Below are positions 53,453-62,261 of a stretch of DNA of 64,000 nucleotides, in pieces. Location of the stretch: positions 544,964 to 608,963 of the forward strand of contig NZ_NSKH01000023.1 in the NCBI RefSeq assembly GCF_003144095.1, in the 5' to 3' direction. The DNA is from Streptomyces sp. ICBB 8177. GTDB taxonomy: Bacteria > Actinomycetota > Actinomycetes > Streptomycetales > Streptomycetaceae. A program made the translations under genes and the position numbers. Positions within the stretch are counted from its first letter, which is position 1, and the number at the start of each line of letters is the position of its first letter. A model generated the notes under the pieces. That model saw only the letters and a list, made by a program, of their open reading frames with translations. It ran no database searches and was not told the DNA's origin.

Positions 53453-54109
53453 TCAGTCGTCCGTCGTGGCGATGATCACGTCGAGGACCCGCGGCCCGTG
53501 GACGCCCTCAACGCGGTCCAGCTCGATGTCACTGGTGGCGGAGGGCCCCGAGATCCAGGTCAGCGGGCGCGCCGGGTCGAGCCGTGGCAGGGCCAGGGGC
53601 ACCGAGGCGACCACCTGCCCGGGCGCCCGCACCACGCAGATGTGGTGGTCGGGGATGAGACTGATACGGCGGCCGCCCTGATCGGGAGAGGCGTCCAGCA
53701 CGAGGGTGCCGGTCTCCGCGACGGCGACCGCGCACCCGGTGATCACACTTCCCACGGCGTCCAGCCGGGCGTGCGTCAGCCCGGGGTCGTCGGTGACCAC
53801 CTCGACGCCCTCGGCCCGCGACAGCCACGCGGGCGGCAGACCCGTCGGGACGACCACCGAACGCGACCCCTGTGCGGCCAGCAACTCGGCTACCAGAGAC
53901 GGGAGTTCGTCCTGCCCGCAGTGGTGCACCCGGGCCCGGTAGTCGGCCAGGTTGGCGGCGAGCAGGTCCAGCGTGCGCGCCGGGTCGTCGTCGGTGTGCG
54001 TGGCGCGGTAGTCGCGCGGGACCGGCACGTCCTCGGGGCGCTCCGACGCGGGCACGTCGGCGAGCGCCCGGCGGACGCGGCCCAGGACGACGTCACGGCT
54101 GCCGCTCAT
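53453..54109 (-). CDS. lutC: Lactate utilization protein C (LUD domain)
   Basis: Protein of 218 residues with the LUD fold: SRDVVLGRVRRALADV near the N-terminus, and ITGCAVAVAETGTLVLDAS with PDHHICVVRAPGQVVASVP toward the end. It works with LutA and LutB as the iron-sulfur L-lactate dehydrogenase complex that oxidises lactate to pyruvate. ATG overlaps the lutB stop by four bases (ATGA) and GGAGG is 6 bases upstream. It is the last gene in the operon; about 1 kb of non-coding DNA follows. Confidence 0.88.
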   Translation of the reverse strand: MSGSRDVVLGRVRRALADVPASERPEDVPVPRDYRATHTDDDPARTLDLLAANLADYRARVHHCGQDELPSLVAELLAAQGSRSVVVPTGLPPAWLSRAEGVEVVTDDPGLTHARLDAVGSVITGCAVAVAETGTLVLDASPDQGGRRISLIPDHHICVVRAPGQVVASVPLALPRLDPARPLTWISGPSATSDIELDRVEGVHGPRVLDVIIATTDD

Positions 54110-55593
54110 CCCTGCCCTCCCGTCGTCGCGCGATGACGGGCCCACCAGTCGCGGAACGGCTCCGGCGGCACGGCGGGCAGGTCACGGCTGCCGCTCCACG
54201 CCCTCGCCGGCCCCGGCAGCACCCGCAGCCGTGCCGGATGCAGGCGCCGGGTGCGCGACGCCAGCCGTTCCCCGGCGCGCAGCGCCCGCGGATGGTCGAG
54301 CGTCCAGCGGGCGGCGCGCATCGCGGCCCGTTCGGCGGCGTGCCCCTTGGCGGGCTTGATGGTGACGCGGGCGCCGTGCCTGGTCACCTGGCCGCCCTCC
54401 ACGACGCGTTCGCGCAGGTGCACCAGGACCTCGGGGATGTCGATGGCGACCGGGCACACCTCGTAGCACGCCCCGCACAGTGAGGACGCGTACGGCAACG
54501 AGGCGTCCAACGGATCGGTCACGCCACGCAGTTGGGGTGTGAGGATGGCGCCGATCGGCCCCGGGTACGCCGAGCCGTACGCGTGACCGCCGGCCCGCTC
54601 GTACACCGGGCAGACGTTGAGGCAGGCGGAGCAGCGGATGCAGCGCAGCGCCTGCCGTCCCACGGTGTCGGCGAGCGCGTCGCTGCGGCCGTTGTCGAGC
54701 AGCACGAGGTGGAAGTCGCGCGGCCCGTCGCCGTCGGTGGTGCCGGTCCAGGTCGTGGTGTACGGGTTCATCCGCTCGGCGGTCGAGGAACGCGGCAGCA
54801 ACTGGAGGAAGACCTCCAGGTCGCGCCAGGTGGGCACGATCTTCTCGATGCCGACCACCGAGATCAGGGTGTCCGGCAGGGTCAGGCACATCCGGCCGTT
54901 GCCCTCGGACTCCAGCACGACCAGGGTCCCGGTCTCCGCGACGAGGAAGTTGGCGCCGCTGATGCCCACCTTGGCGCGCAGGAACTTCTCCCGCAGGTGC
55001 AGCCGCGCCGCCTCGGCCAGTTCCGCGGGGTCGTCGCTCAGCGCCTCCGGCGCGGGGCGGCCCCAGGAGGCCATCTCGCGGCGGAAGATGTCGCGGATCT
55101 CGCCGCGGTTGCGGTGGATCGCCGGGACCAGGATGTGCGAGGGGCGGTCGTGGCCCAACTGCACGATCAGTTCGGCCAGATCGGTCTCGTAGGCCCGGAT
55201 GCCCTCGGCCTCCAGCGCGGCGTTGAGCCCCGTCTCCTGGGTGGCCATCGACTTGACCTTGACCACCTCGCGTTCACCGGTGCGCTTGACCAGACCGGCG
55301 ACGATCCGGTTGGCCTCGGCGGCGTCGGCCGCCCAGTGGACGGTCCCGCCGGCCTCGGTGACGGCGGCCTCCGCCTGGAGGAGGTAGTGGTCGAGGTGGC
55401 GCAGCGTGCGGTTCTTGACGGCCGCGCCCGCCGCGCGCAGGCGCTGCCAGTCGTCGAGTTCGGCGACGGCGGCGGCCCGCTTGGCGCGGATCGTGTGGGT
55501 GGCGTGCCGCAGGTTGCCGCGCAGCCGCTGGTCGCCGGTCGCGCGCTCGGCGGCCTGGGGGAACGCGGGCATGCCCAGGTCGGTGCGGCTCAT
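54106..55593 (-). CDS. lutB: Lactate utilization protein B (iron-sulfur)
   Basis: Iron-sulfur protein of 495 residues. The N-terminal LUD-like domain (ETGLNAALEAEGIRAYETDLAELIVQL, VGISGANFLVAETGTLVVLE) is followed by two 4Fe-4S ferredoxin sites: CIRCSACLNVCPVY and CGACYEVCPVAIDIP. It passes electrons from lactate oxidation. ATG overlaps the lutA stop by four bases, and GGAAGG lies about 9 bases upstream. The N-terminal ATHTIRAKRAAAVAE segment is family-typical. Confidence 0.9.
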   Translation of the reverse strand: MSRTDLGMPAFPQAAERATGDQRLRGNLRHATHTIRAKRAAAVAELDDWQRLRAAGAAVKNRTLRHLDHYLLQAEAAVTEAGGTVHWAADAAEANRIVAGLVKRTGEREVVKVKSMATQETGLNAALEAEGIRAYETDLAELIVQLGHDRPSHILVPAIHRNRGEIRDIFRREMASWGRPAPEALSDDPAELAEAARLHLREKFLRAKVGISGANFLVAETGTLVVLESEGNGRMCLTLPDTLISVVGIEKIVPTWRDLEVFLQLLPRSSTAERMNPYTTTWTGTTDGDGPRDFHLVLLDNGRSDALADTVGRQALRCIRCSACLNVCPVYERAGGHAYGSAYPGPIGAILTPQLRGVTDPLDASLPYASSLCGACYEVCPVAIDIPEVLVHLRERVVEGGQVTRHGARVTIKPAKGHAAERAAMRAARWTLDHPRALRAGERLASRTRRLHPARLRVLPGPARAWSGSRDLPAVPPEPFRDWWARHRATTGGQG

Positions 55594-56369
55594 CGCCGGA
55601 CACCTTCCGCCGTGCGGGACCGGGCGTCGGCCTCGGTGCGCGCCAGGATCTCCGCCAGGTGCATCACCCGCGGGCCGCTTCCTGCTCGGGCGATGGTGCC
55701 GCCGATGTGGGTCAGGCAGGAGTTGTCCGCGGCGCACAGCACCTCGGCGCCGGTGGCCACCGCGTCCGCGACCTTGTCGGCGCCCATCGCGCTGGAGACG
55801 GCGGCGTTCTTGACCGCGAACGTGCCACCGAACCCGCAGCACTCCTGAGCGCCCGTCAACTCCCGTAGTTCCAGGCCCTCGACCGCCCGCAGCAGCCGCA
55901 GCGGCCGGTCGCCCACGCGCAGCACGCGCAGGGAGTGGCAGGTGGGGTGGTAGGCCACCGAGTGCGGGAAGTACGCGCCGACGTCCGTCACCCCGAGCAC
56001 GTCGACCAGGAACTCCGACAGCTCGCGGACCTTGGGCACCGCACCGGCCGCCAGGTCCGCCAGTTCGCCGCCGCGCCCCTCGGCGGCGGCGCGCTCACCG
56101 ATGCGCGGGTAGTGCTCCCGCACCATCGCCGCGCACGACCCCGATGGCGTGACCACGTACTCGTAGGGCGCGAAGACCCGCGCGAAGCGGCGCAGCAGCG
56201 GCTCGGTCTCGCGCCGGTATCCGGTGTTGTACTGGATCTGGCCGCAGCAGGACTGGCCCATGGGGAAGTCCACCTGGACGCCGAGCCGCTCCAGCAGGGC
56301 CACCGTGGCCCGGCCGGTGCCGGGGAAGAGCGCGTCGTTGACGCAGGTGATGAAGAGCGCTGCGCGCAC
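55590..56369 (-). CDS. lutA: Lactate utilization protein A (CCG domains)
   Basis: Protein of 259 residues with two CCG cysteine-rich domains (SCCGQIQYNTG and ECCGFGGTFAVK), the heterodisulfide-reductase-like subunit of the Lut lactate-oxidising complex. GTG follows GGAGG by 4 bases. It heads lutA-lutB-lutC, each joined by a four-base overlap. No lactate permease or GntR-type regulator is adjacent, as often accompanies the operon. Confidence 0.9.
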   Translation of the reverse strand: MRAALFITCVNDALFPGTGRATVALLERLGVQVDFPMGQSCCGQIQYNTGYRRETEPLLRRFARVFAPYEYVVTPSGSCAAMVREHYPRIGERAAAEGRGGELADLAAGAVPKVRELSEFLVDVLGVTDVGAYFPHSVAYHPTCHSLRVLRVGDRPLRLLRAVEGLELRELTGAQECCGFGGTFAVKNAAVSSAMGADKVADAVATGAEVLCAADNSCLTHIGGTIARAGSGPRVMHLAEILARTEADARSRTAEGVRR

Positions 56370-56426
56370 GCCGCCTCCGCCGGTCGGACCCGTCCTTCCG
56401 CCTCATCCTGCCCCACGCGCCGCCCG

Positions 56427-57728
56427 TCACACAGCGGGCTCGCCCAGCAGCACCGGGAGCGCTTCCGTGCTGTTGGTGACCACCGTGGGCATCGGCGTCA
56501 GGTCCGCGAGCGGCACGGCGGGGGCCAGCGCGGGAAACCGCTCGAAGAGCGCGGCGAGCGCGATCTCGGCCTGCATCCTGGCCAGCGGCGCGCCCAGGCA
56601 GAAGTGCGGACCGTGCCCGAGCGAGAGGTGCCGCGGTGCCCCGCCGGCCGGGTCGAAGCGATCCGCGCGATCGCCGTACTCCGCCGGGTCACGGCCCGCC
56701 GCCATGTACGAGGCGAGGATCGCGTCGCCCTGACGGAGCGTCACCCCGTCGACCTCCAGGTCCTCGGTGGCGTAGCGCAACGGGAAGTGCGCCACCGGCG
56801 AGTCCCAGCGCAGCGTCTCCTCGACCACCGTGCTCCACGGCAGCTCGCCGCGCACGGCGGACGAGCGCGCCGCGGGATGGGCGAAGAGCGCGCGAACGGC
56901 GTTGGTGATCAGGTTGAGCATGGTCTCGTGGCCCGCGATGAACATCAGCAGCACGGTGCCGAACAGCTCCTGCTCGCTGAGGCGCTCGCCGTCGCCGTGC
57001 CCGCCGGGGTCCGCGCCGCGCGCCGCGATGAGCGCGCTGGTGAGGTCGTCGCCCGGCTCGCGCCGCCGCAACGCGATCAGCTCGCCCAGCATCCGGTCGA
57101 GCCCCTCCCGGCGGGCCGCCGCTCTCCGAGGGTTGTCCGAGACGCGGACGAGGGCATGGGTGAGGGCGTGCAGCCGATGGCGCAGGGAGGCGGGCAGCCC
57201 GATCAGCTCGCAGATCACGTCCAGTGGCAGCGGATACGCGAACGCCTCCCTCAAATCGACGGGATCAGGCGGGAGTTGGGACATCCGGTCCAGCAGGTCG
57301 TGCGCGAGAGAGACGATCCGCGGTCGCAGGGCCTCGATCCTGCGCGGGGTGAACGCCTGCGACACCAGACCGCGCAGCCTGCGGTGGTCGGCGCCGTCCG
57401 CAGTGGTCATCGCACGCACCGCGACGATGGCGGTCAGCGGCCACTCGCCCGGAACCTCACCGCGATTCCAGGCGCCCCAGTGCCGGATGTCCTTGGAGAT
57501 CCGCGGATCGGTCAGCACGGTCTGGAGCGTGCGGTACCGGGTGACCGCCCAGGCCCGCACGCCGCCCGGCAGCTCCACCGCGACCAGCGGCCCGATCGCG
57601 CGCAGCCGCTGGTTCTCACCGTGCCGGTCGCGGCCCCGCGGGTCGAGCCGGTACGCGGCCGGAGGCGCGGGAACGCCACCGGGCGCAACGGGGCAGGGGG
57701 CCGGGCGGTCGGTCCACGCACTGTCCAT
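56427..57728 (-). CDS. Cytochrome P450
   Basis: Heme monooxygenase of 433 residues. The I-helix oxygen-binding motif is LMFIAGHETMLN, the K-helix ExxR is in VVEETLRWDSP, and the heme-Cys loop is LSLGHGPHFCLGAPLARM, where Leu replaces the usual Phe before the loop. Bacterial class-I CYPs of this type need a ferredoxin and reductase; neither is adjacent. The substrate is unknown. ATG has no strong Shine-Dalgarno. The gene lies between lutA and the flavin monooxygenase gene without clear operon links. A TGACG-N3-CGTCA copy encodes VTLRQ within it. Confidence 0.87.
   Translation of the reverse strand: MDSAWTDRPAPCPVAPGGVPAPPAAYRLDPRGRDRHGENQRLRAIGPLVAVELPGGVRAWAVTRYRTLQTVLTDPRISKDIRHWGAWNRGEVPGEWPLTAIVAVRAMTTADGADHRRLRGLVSQAFTPRRIEALRPRIVSLAHDLLDRMSQLPPDPVDLREAFAYPLPLDVICELIGLPASLRHRLHALTHALVRVSDNPRRAAARREGLDRMLGELIALRRREPGDDLTSALIAARGADPGGHGDGERLSEQELFGTVLLMFIAGHETMLNLITNAVRALFAHPAARSSAVRGELPWSTVVEETLRWDSPVAHFPLRYATEDLEVDGVTLRQGDAILASYMAAGRDPAEYGDRADRFDPAGGAPRHLSLGHGPHFCLGAPLARMQAEIALAALFERFPALAPAVPLADLTPMPTVVTNSTEALPVLLGEPAV
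56731..56743. repeat. TGACG-N3-CGTCA palindrome within the P450 gene
   Basis: TGACGGAGCGTCA, in frame as V-T-L-R-Q on the minus strand. This is the copy most easily explained by ordinary codon use. Confidence 0.7.
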
Positions 57729-57864
57729 GTTTGCACCGCACCAGGGGGCGCGTCCGCCGTCAAGACGAGAACCGGCCTGCGGATTGGGGCGACCGGCCTG
57801 CCGGCCGGGGCGGGCTGGGGCGTTGGTGTGCGGAGTGCGGGGTGCACCGAACAAGCGCGCCCCC

Positions 57865-58974
57865 TCAAGCCGCGCGCCACCCCCGCCCCCCGGGCTCCGT
57901 CAACAGCGCCATGATCTCGCGGACCGCCTCGCGGCCCGCGCGGTTCGCTCCGATCGTGCTTGCCGAGCCCCCGTAGCCGATCAGATGGACGCGCGGGTCC
58001 TTGGACACCCGCGTGCCCTCCATCCGTACGCCCCCGCCCGGCTCGCGCAGCCGCAGCGGTGCGAGGTGGTCGAGAGCGGCGCGGAAGCCGGTGGCCCACA
58101 GGATCACGTCGGCCCCGACCCGCCGTCCGTCGTGCCATTCCACGCCGTCCGGCGTGACGCGGTCGAACATCGGCAGCCGCTCCAGGACCCCGGACGCGCG
58201 TGCCGCCTCGATCCGCGGCGTGAGCGGCAGGCCGGTCGCGCTGACCACGCTGGCCGGCGGCAGCCCTCGCGACACCCGCTCCTCCACCCGGGCGACGGCG
58301 GACCGTCCGCGGTCGGCGTCGAAGGGGCCGGGCACGAAGACCGGCGGTCTGCGGGTGGCCCAGGTGGTCGAGGCCGCGACGCCGGCCAGTTCCATCAGGT
58401 GCTGGGTGCCGGACGCGCCGCCGCCCACCACGATGACCCGCAGTCCCGCGAACTCCTCCGGCCCGCGGTACTGCGCGGTGTGCAACTGCCGCCCGCGGAA
58501 GGTCTCCTGACCCGGGTAGTGCGGCCAGAAGGGCCGCTCCCAGGTGCCGGTCGCGTTGACCAGCGCCCGCGTCGACCAGGTGCCCGCGTCCGTCTCGACC
58601 AGCAGCCGTCCGCCGGGTGCGCCCGGTTCCGCCTCGCGCACCGCGGAGACGTTCACCGGTCGCCGCACCCGCAGGTCGAAGGCGTCCTCGTAGGCCGCGA
58701 AGTACCGGGAGACCACCTCGGCGGCGGGGCGGTCGGCGTCCCCGTCCTCCAGCCGCATCCCGGGCAGGTCGTGGACGCGGTGCGCCTTGCCGTAGGTCAG
58801 CGTCGGCCAGCGGTACTGCCAGGCGCCCCCAGGGCCGGGGGAGTGGTCGAGGACGACGAAGTCCGACCCGGGGCGCAGTCCGGCGCGCCGCAGGAAGTAG
58901 GCGGCCGACAGCCCGGCCTGCCCCGCGCCCACGACGACCACGCCGACCTCGCCGGGCGGCGTCCCGTCCCTCAC
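57865..58974 (-). CDS. Flavin-containing monooxygenase-like oxidoreductase
   Basis: NAD(P)/FAD-dependent oxidoreductase of 369 residues. The FAD motif VVVVGAGQAGLSAAYFLRRAG begins near residue 10, and a second nucleotide motif (RVIVVGGGASGTQHLMEL) and an ATGTWERPFWPHYPG block are visible. Members oxidise amines, ketones or thioethers, or act as thioredoxin reductase-like enzymes; the substrate is unknown. GTG 58974 was chosen because GGGAG lies 7 bases upstream; the longer frame from 59019 starts too close to the -10 box. A terminator just upstream separates it from the sulfonate operon. Confidence 0.78.
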   Translation of the reverse strand: MRDGTPPGEVGVVVVGAGQAGLSAAYFLRRAGLRPGSDFVVLDHSPGPGGAWQYRWPTLTYGKAHRVHDLPGMRLEDGDADRPAAEVVSRYFAAYEDAFDLRVRRPVNVSAVREAEPGAPGGRLLVETDAGTWSTRALVNATGTWERPFWPHYPGQETFRGRQLHTAQYRGPEEFAGLRVIVVGGGASGTQHLMELAGVAASTTWATRRPPVFVPGPFDADRGRSAVARVEERVSRGLPPASVVSATGLPLTPRIEAARASGVLERLPMFDRVTPDGVEWHDGRRVGADVILWATGFRAALDHLAPLRLREPGGGVRMEGTRVSKDPRVHLIGYGGSASTIGANRAGREAVREIMALLTEPGGRGWRAA

Positions 58975-59020
58975 GTCGCCGCTCCCGCCAGGCTCATTCG
59001 TCACGCCGAAGTAGTTCACG

Positions 59021-59026
59021 ATTCTA
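59021..59026 (-). promoter_or_regulatory. -10 box of the monooxygenase gene
   Basis: TAGAAT on the minus strand. Transcription near 59014 would leave about 40 bases before the chosen start, which argues against the longer frame. No clear -35. Confidence 0.5.
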
Positions 59027-59031
59027 CGAAC

Positions 59032-59068
59032 GCGGGGCGCCCCCCAACCCTTCCCGAGGGCGCCCCGC
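59032..59068 (-). terminator. Terminator of the sulfonate operon
   Basis: GCGGGGCGCCC (59032-59042) pairs perfectly with GGGCGCCCCGC (59058-59068), 36 bases after the ssuD stop. Confidence 0.75.
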
Positions 59069-59104
59069 TCCGCTCCGGCCCGCCTGATCGCTGGGCCGGC
59101 GCCC

Positions 59105-60274
59105 TCAGCGACCGCTCGCCACCAGCAGCGGCGCCGGGACGTGCGGCGGCGCCTCGGCGGCGGGGCCGGTCAGCCCGCGGGAGGCCAGTTCCGGGGTGAC
59201 GCCCTCGCCGAACCAGTACGCCTCCTCCAGGTGCGGGTAGCCGGAGAGCACGAAGTGGTCGATGCCGAGTGCGTGGTATTCCTCGATCCGGTCGGCGACC
59301 TGCGTATGGCTGCCCACCAGGGCGGTCCCCGCGCCGCCGCGCACCAGACCCAGCCCGGCCCACAGGTTCGGCGCGATCTCCAACTGGTCGCGGGAGCCGC
59401 CGTGCAACGCCAGCATGCGCTGCTGGCCCACCGACTCGCTGCGGCCGAGCGCCTGCTGCGCGGCGGCCACCGTGGCGTCGTCGAGATCGTCGAGCAGCCG
59501 GTCGGCCGCGGCCCAGGCGTCGCGGGCGGAGTCCCGGGAGATGACGTGCAGCCGGATGCCGAAGCGCACCTCGCGCCCCTCGCGTTCGGCGAGCTCCCGG
59601 ATCCAGGCGATCTTCTCCCGGACCTGCTCCGGCGGCTCGCCCCAGGTCAGGTAGACGTCCGCGTTGCGGGCGGCGACCGGTCCGGCCGCCGCCGAGGATC
59701 CGCCGAAGAAGATCTCCGGGAGCGGGTCGGGCGGCAGCGCGGTCAGCCCGCCGTCCACCTGGTAGTGGTCGCCGTGGAAGTCGAACGGCCCGCCGTTCCA
59801 CACTCCCCGGACGATCCGCAGGAACTCGTCGGTGCGGGCGTAGCGCTGGTCGTGGTCGAGGTGGTCGCCGAAGCGCCGCTGCTCGACGGAGTCGCCGCCG
59901 GTCACCACGTTGAGCAACAGCCGCCCGCGGGTGAGGCGTTGATAGGTGGACGCCATCTGGGCCGCGAGCACCGGTGAGATCACGCCCGGCCGGAACGCGA
60001 CCAGGAACTTCAGGCGCTCGGTGTGCTGGGAGAGGGCCACCGTCGTCAGCCAGGCGTCCTCGCACCAGGTGCCGGTGGGGGTGAGCACCGCCTCGAAACC
60101 GAGTCGTTCGGCGGCTTTGGCGATCTGGGCGAGGTACTCGACCTCCGGGGCGCGCACCCCGGCGCGCAGGGCGGGCCGGGGGCGGCCGGTGCCGTTGTCG
60201 GTGTAGGCGTGCCGGTCCACCAGGGTGCGGCCGTCGCCGCCGGTGGGCAGGAACCAGTGCAGGTGTACGGACAT
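59105..60274 (-). CDS. ssuD: FMN-dependent alkanesulfonate monooxygenase
   Basis: Luciferase-fold flavoenzyme of 389 residues that releases sulfite from alkanesulfonates using reduced FMN and O2. It has the SsuD start (HLHWFLPTGGDGRTL), AERLGFEAVLTPTGTWCEDAW, RLLLNVVTGGDSVEQRRFGDHLDHDQRYARTDEF and the C-terminal YPHLEEAYWFGEGV, all family-typical. It is last in ssuC-ssuB-ssuA-ssuD, 46 bases after ssuA. No NADPH-FMN reductase (ssuE) is adjacent; reduced flavin must come from elsewhere. The ATG has no clear Shine-Dalgarno. Confidence 0.92.
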   Translation of the reverse strand: MSVHLHWFLPTGGDGRTLVDRHAYTDNGTGRPRPALRAGVRAPEVEYLAQIAKAAERLGFEAVLTPTGTWCEDAWLTTVALSQHTERLKFLVAFRPGVISPVLAAQMASTYQRLTRGRLLLNVVTGGDSVEQRRFGDHLDHDQRYARTDEFLRIVRGVWNGGPFDFHGDHYQVDGGLTALPPDPLPEIFFGGSSAAAGPVAARNADVYLTWGEPPEQVREKIAWIRELAEREGREVRFGIRLHVISRDSARDAWAAADRLLDDLDDATVAAAQQALGRSESVGQQRMLALHGGSRDQLEIAPNLWAGLGLVRGGAGTALVGSHTQVADRIEEYHALGIDHFVLSGYPHLEEAYWFGEGVTPELASRGLTGPAAEAPPHVPAPLLVASGR

Positions 60275-60320
60275 GTGGGAGGTCTCGATTCGGTCGTCGG
60301 GGGGCGGGGCCCGGGAGGCT

Positions 60321-61364
60321 TCAGGAGCCGGAGCCGGAGGCGGCGCGCGGCGGCGTGGTGGACGGCGGGAGCCCGGTGTTGTAGCGGGTGTCCACGAACT
60401 TCGAGAAGTCCACGGTCCCGGGGATCAGCTTCAACTGGCTGAAGGTGTTCGCGATGCGCTGCTCGGAGGCGACGGCGGCCTGGTCCACGGCGACCGTCAC
60501 CGTGGTGCCCTGGGAGCGGCGCACGGCGTCCAGGGCGACCGGGTAGGACAGGCCGGTGTCCTTGGCCCACGCCTTCGCCCACTGCTCGGGGTGCTCGTCC
60601 GCCCACAACTGGGCCTTGCGCAGCCGCTGGAGGTAGTCGCCGATCGCGGTGGCCTTCGCCTTGTCGGCCAGCGCGGAGGGCGAGGCCACCTCGAAGTTGA
60701 GCCCGCTGGCGATGCCCTGGCCGGTCGCCAGGATGCGCGCGTGGTCGTTCGCGACGACCTGGGAGGTGTACGGGTCCCAGATCGCCCAGGCGTCCACCTT
60801 GTGCTGGGTGAACGCCGCCAGCGCGTCGGCGGGTTGCAGGTAGTCGAACTTCACGTCGGACGGCGACAGGCCCGCGGAGCGCAGAGCGGCCACCAGCGTG
60901 TAGTTGGACGAGCTGCCCTGCGCGACGGCGACGGACCTGCCCTTGAGGTCTTTCAGCGACTTCAGCGGTGAGCCCTGCGGCACCACGATGGCGTCGCCCG
61001 CGGACGAGGTGTGGGAGGCGGCGACCACGGTGATCTTCGAGTTCGACGCCGCCGCGAACACCGGCGGAGTGTTGCCGACGCCGCCGAGGTCCACCGCCTT
61101 GGCGTTGACCGCCTCCAGCAGCGGAGGTCCCGAGGTGAAGGTGGACCACTTGATCTTGTAGTGCAGGCCCTTGAGTTCACCGGCCGCGTCCAGCACGGCC
61201 TGCGAACCGCCCTTCTGGTCGCCGATGTCGAGCGTGACGCTGCCGGACCCGTCGGTGCGGCCACCGGAGCCGGTGAGGGAACTGTCGGCCGACGAGTTCC
61301 CGCCGCACGCGGCGGCCAGAAGGGCGAGCGGAAGGAGCAGAGCGCCAACGGCACGGGTTTTCAT
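60321..61364 (-). CDS. ssuA: Sulfonate ABC transporter substrate-binding lipoprotein
   Basis: Lipoprotein of 347 residues; the lipobox is ALLAAACGG. SsuA signatures include SVTLDIGDQKGGSQAVLDAAG, AVDLGGVGNTPPVFAAA and AIWDPYTSQVVANDHARIL. It captures aliphatic sulfonates outside the cell for SsuB/SsuC. Order and distances (93 bases after ssuB, 46 before ssuD) support one operon. The ATG has only a weak Shine-Dalgarno. The Pro/Ser/Gly-rich tail is unremarkable. Confidence 0.9.
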   Translation of the reverse strand: MKTRAVGALLLPLALLAAACGGNSSADSSLTGSGGRTDGSGSVTLDIGDQKGGSQAVLDAAGELKGLHYKIKWSTFTSGPPLLEAVNAKAVDLGGVGNTPPVFAAASNSKITVVAASHTSSAGDAIVVPQGSPLKSLKDLKGRSVAVAQGSSSNYTLVAALRSAGLSPSDVKFDYLQPADALAAFTQHKVDAWAIWDPYTSQVVANDHARILATGQGIASGLNFEVASPSALADKAKATAIGDYLQRLRKAQLWADEHPEQWAKAWAKDTGLSYPVALDAVRRSQGTTVTVAVDQAAVASEQRIANTFSQLKLIPGTVDFSKFVDTRYNTGLPPSTTPPRAASGSGS

Positions 61365-61457
61365 GGGGGTTCCGTCTCTCTGGGGGTATGGGCGATCGCT
61401 GAGCGTGAGGGTGTTCGGGAAGGTGTGGGGGCGTGAGCGGTACGCGGGGTGTGTCGG

Positions 61458-62261
61458 TCAGGCGGCGCGGTCGTCCGTTGCCGGAGTCGCGGCCTTGACG
61501 TCGAGCCGGTCGAGCAGTGAGGCCCGCAGCCGGGTGAACTCCGGATCCGCCACGTCACGCGGGCGGGGCAGCTGCACCCGCGTCTGGTGGGCGATGACGC
61601 CGTCGCGCATGACCAGCACCCGGTCGGCGAGCAGCAGCGCCTCCTCCACGTCGTGGGTGACCAGCAGCACGGCGCAGCCCCGCCGCCGCCAGACCTCGGC
61701 GACCTGTCGCTGGGCGTTGAGCCGGGTGAGCGCGTCGAGCGCGCCGAACGGTTCGTCGAGCAGGAGCAGATCCGGTTCGCGGACCAACGCCCGTGCCAGC
61801 GAGGCACGTTGGGCCTCGCCCCCGGAGAGCGTCTTGGGCCAGGCGTCGGCGCGGTGCTCCAAGGAGACCTCGGCCAGCGCGGCCACTGCCGCGTTCCGGT
61901 CCGGGCGTCCGGGCAGGCCGAGCAGCACGTTGCGCCACACCCGTTTCCACGGCATCAGCCTCGGCGCCTGGAACGCCACCGCACGGCGGCGCGGCACCGC
62001 GACGGTGCCGTCGATCTCCCGGTCGAGTCCGGCCAGCACCCGCAGCAGGGTGCTCTTGCCGCAACCGCTGCGACCGAGCAGCGCGACGAACTCGCCCGGC
62101 GCGACGTCGAGCCGCAGGTCGTCCAGGACCGGCCGGTCGCCGAAGCGCCGCGTGAGCCCCTCGACCCGGACCACCGCGTCCGCAACCGCCGACTCCACCG
62201 GTTCGGCCGGCTCGACGTGCTGGTGACGGGGCGTCACTTTCCCGTGAATGTCGGTCGCCAT
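61458..62261 (-). CDS. ssuB: Sulfonate ABC transporter ATPase
   Basis: ATPase of 267 residues with Walker A GRSGCGKST, signature LSGGEAQR, Walker B LLLLDEPFGALD and H-loop VTHDVEEALLLAD. It energises sulfonate uptake with SsuC. It starts 28 bases before the end of ssuC, so the two are translationally coupled. AAAGG is about 11 bases before the ATG. The palindrome TGACG-N3-CGTCA at 62224-62236 encodes V-T-P-R-H near its N-terminus and the ssuC stop. Confidence 0.9.
   Translation of the reverse strand: MATDIHGKVTPRHQHVEPAEPVESAVADAVVRVEGLTRRFGDRPVLDDLRLDVAPGEFVALLGRSGCGKSTLLRVLAGLDREIDGTVAVPRRRAVAFQAPRLMPWKRVWRNVLLGLPGRPDRNAAVAALAEVSLEHRADAWPKTLSGGEAQRASLARALVREPDLLLLDEPFGALDALTRLNAQRQVAEVWRRRGCAVLLVTHDVEEALLLADRVLVMRDGVIAHQTRVQLPRPRDVADPEFTRLRASLLDRLDVKAATPATDDRAA
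62224..62236. repeat. TGACG-N3-CGTCA palindrome at ssuC stop
   Basis: TGACGGGGCGTCA; flanking G and C extend the arms to GTGACG/CGTCAC. On the minus strand its first three bases are the ssuC stop, while it also lies inside ssuB. Confidence 0.85.
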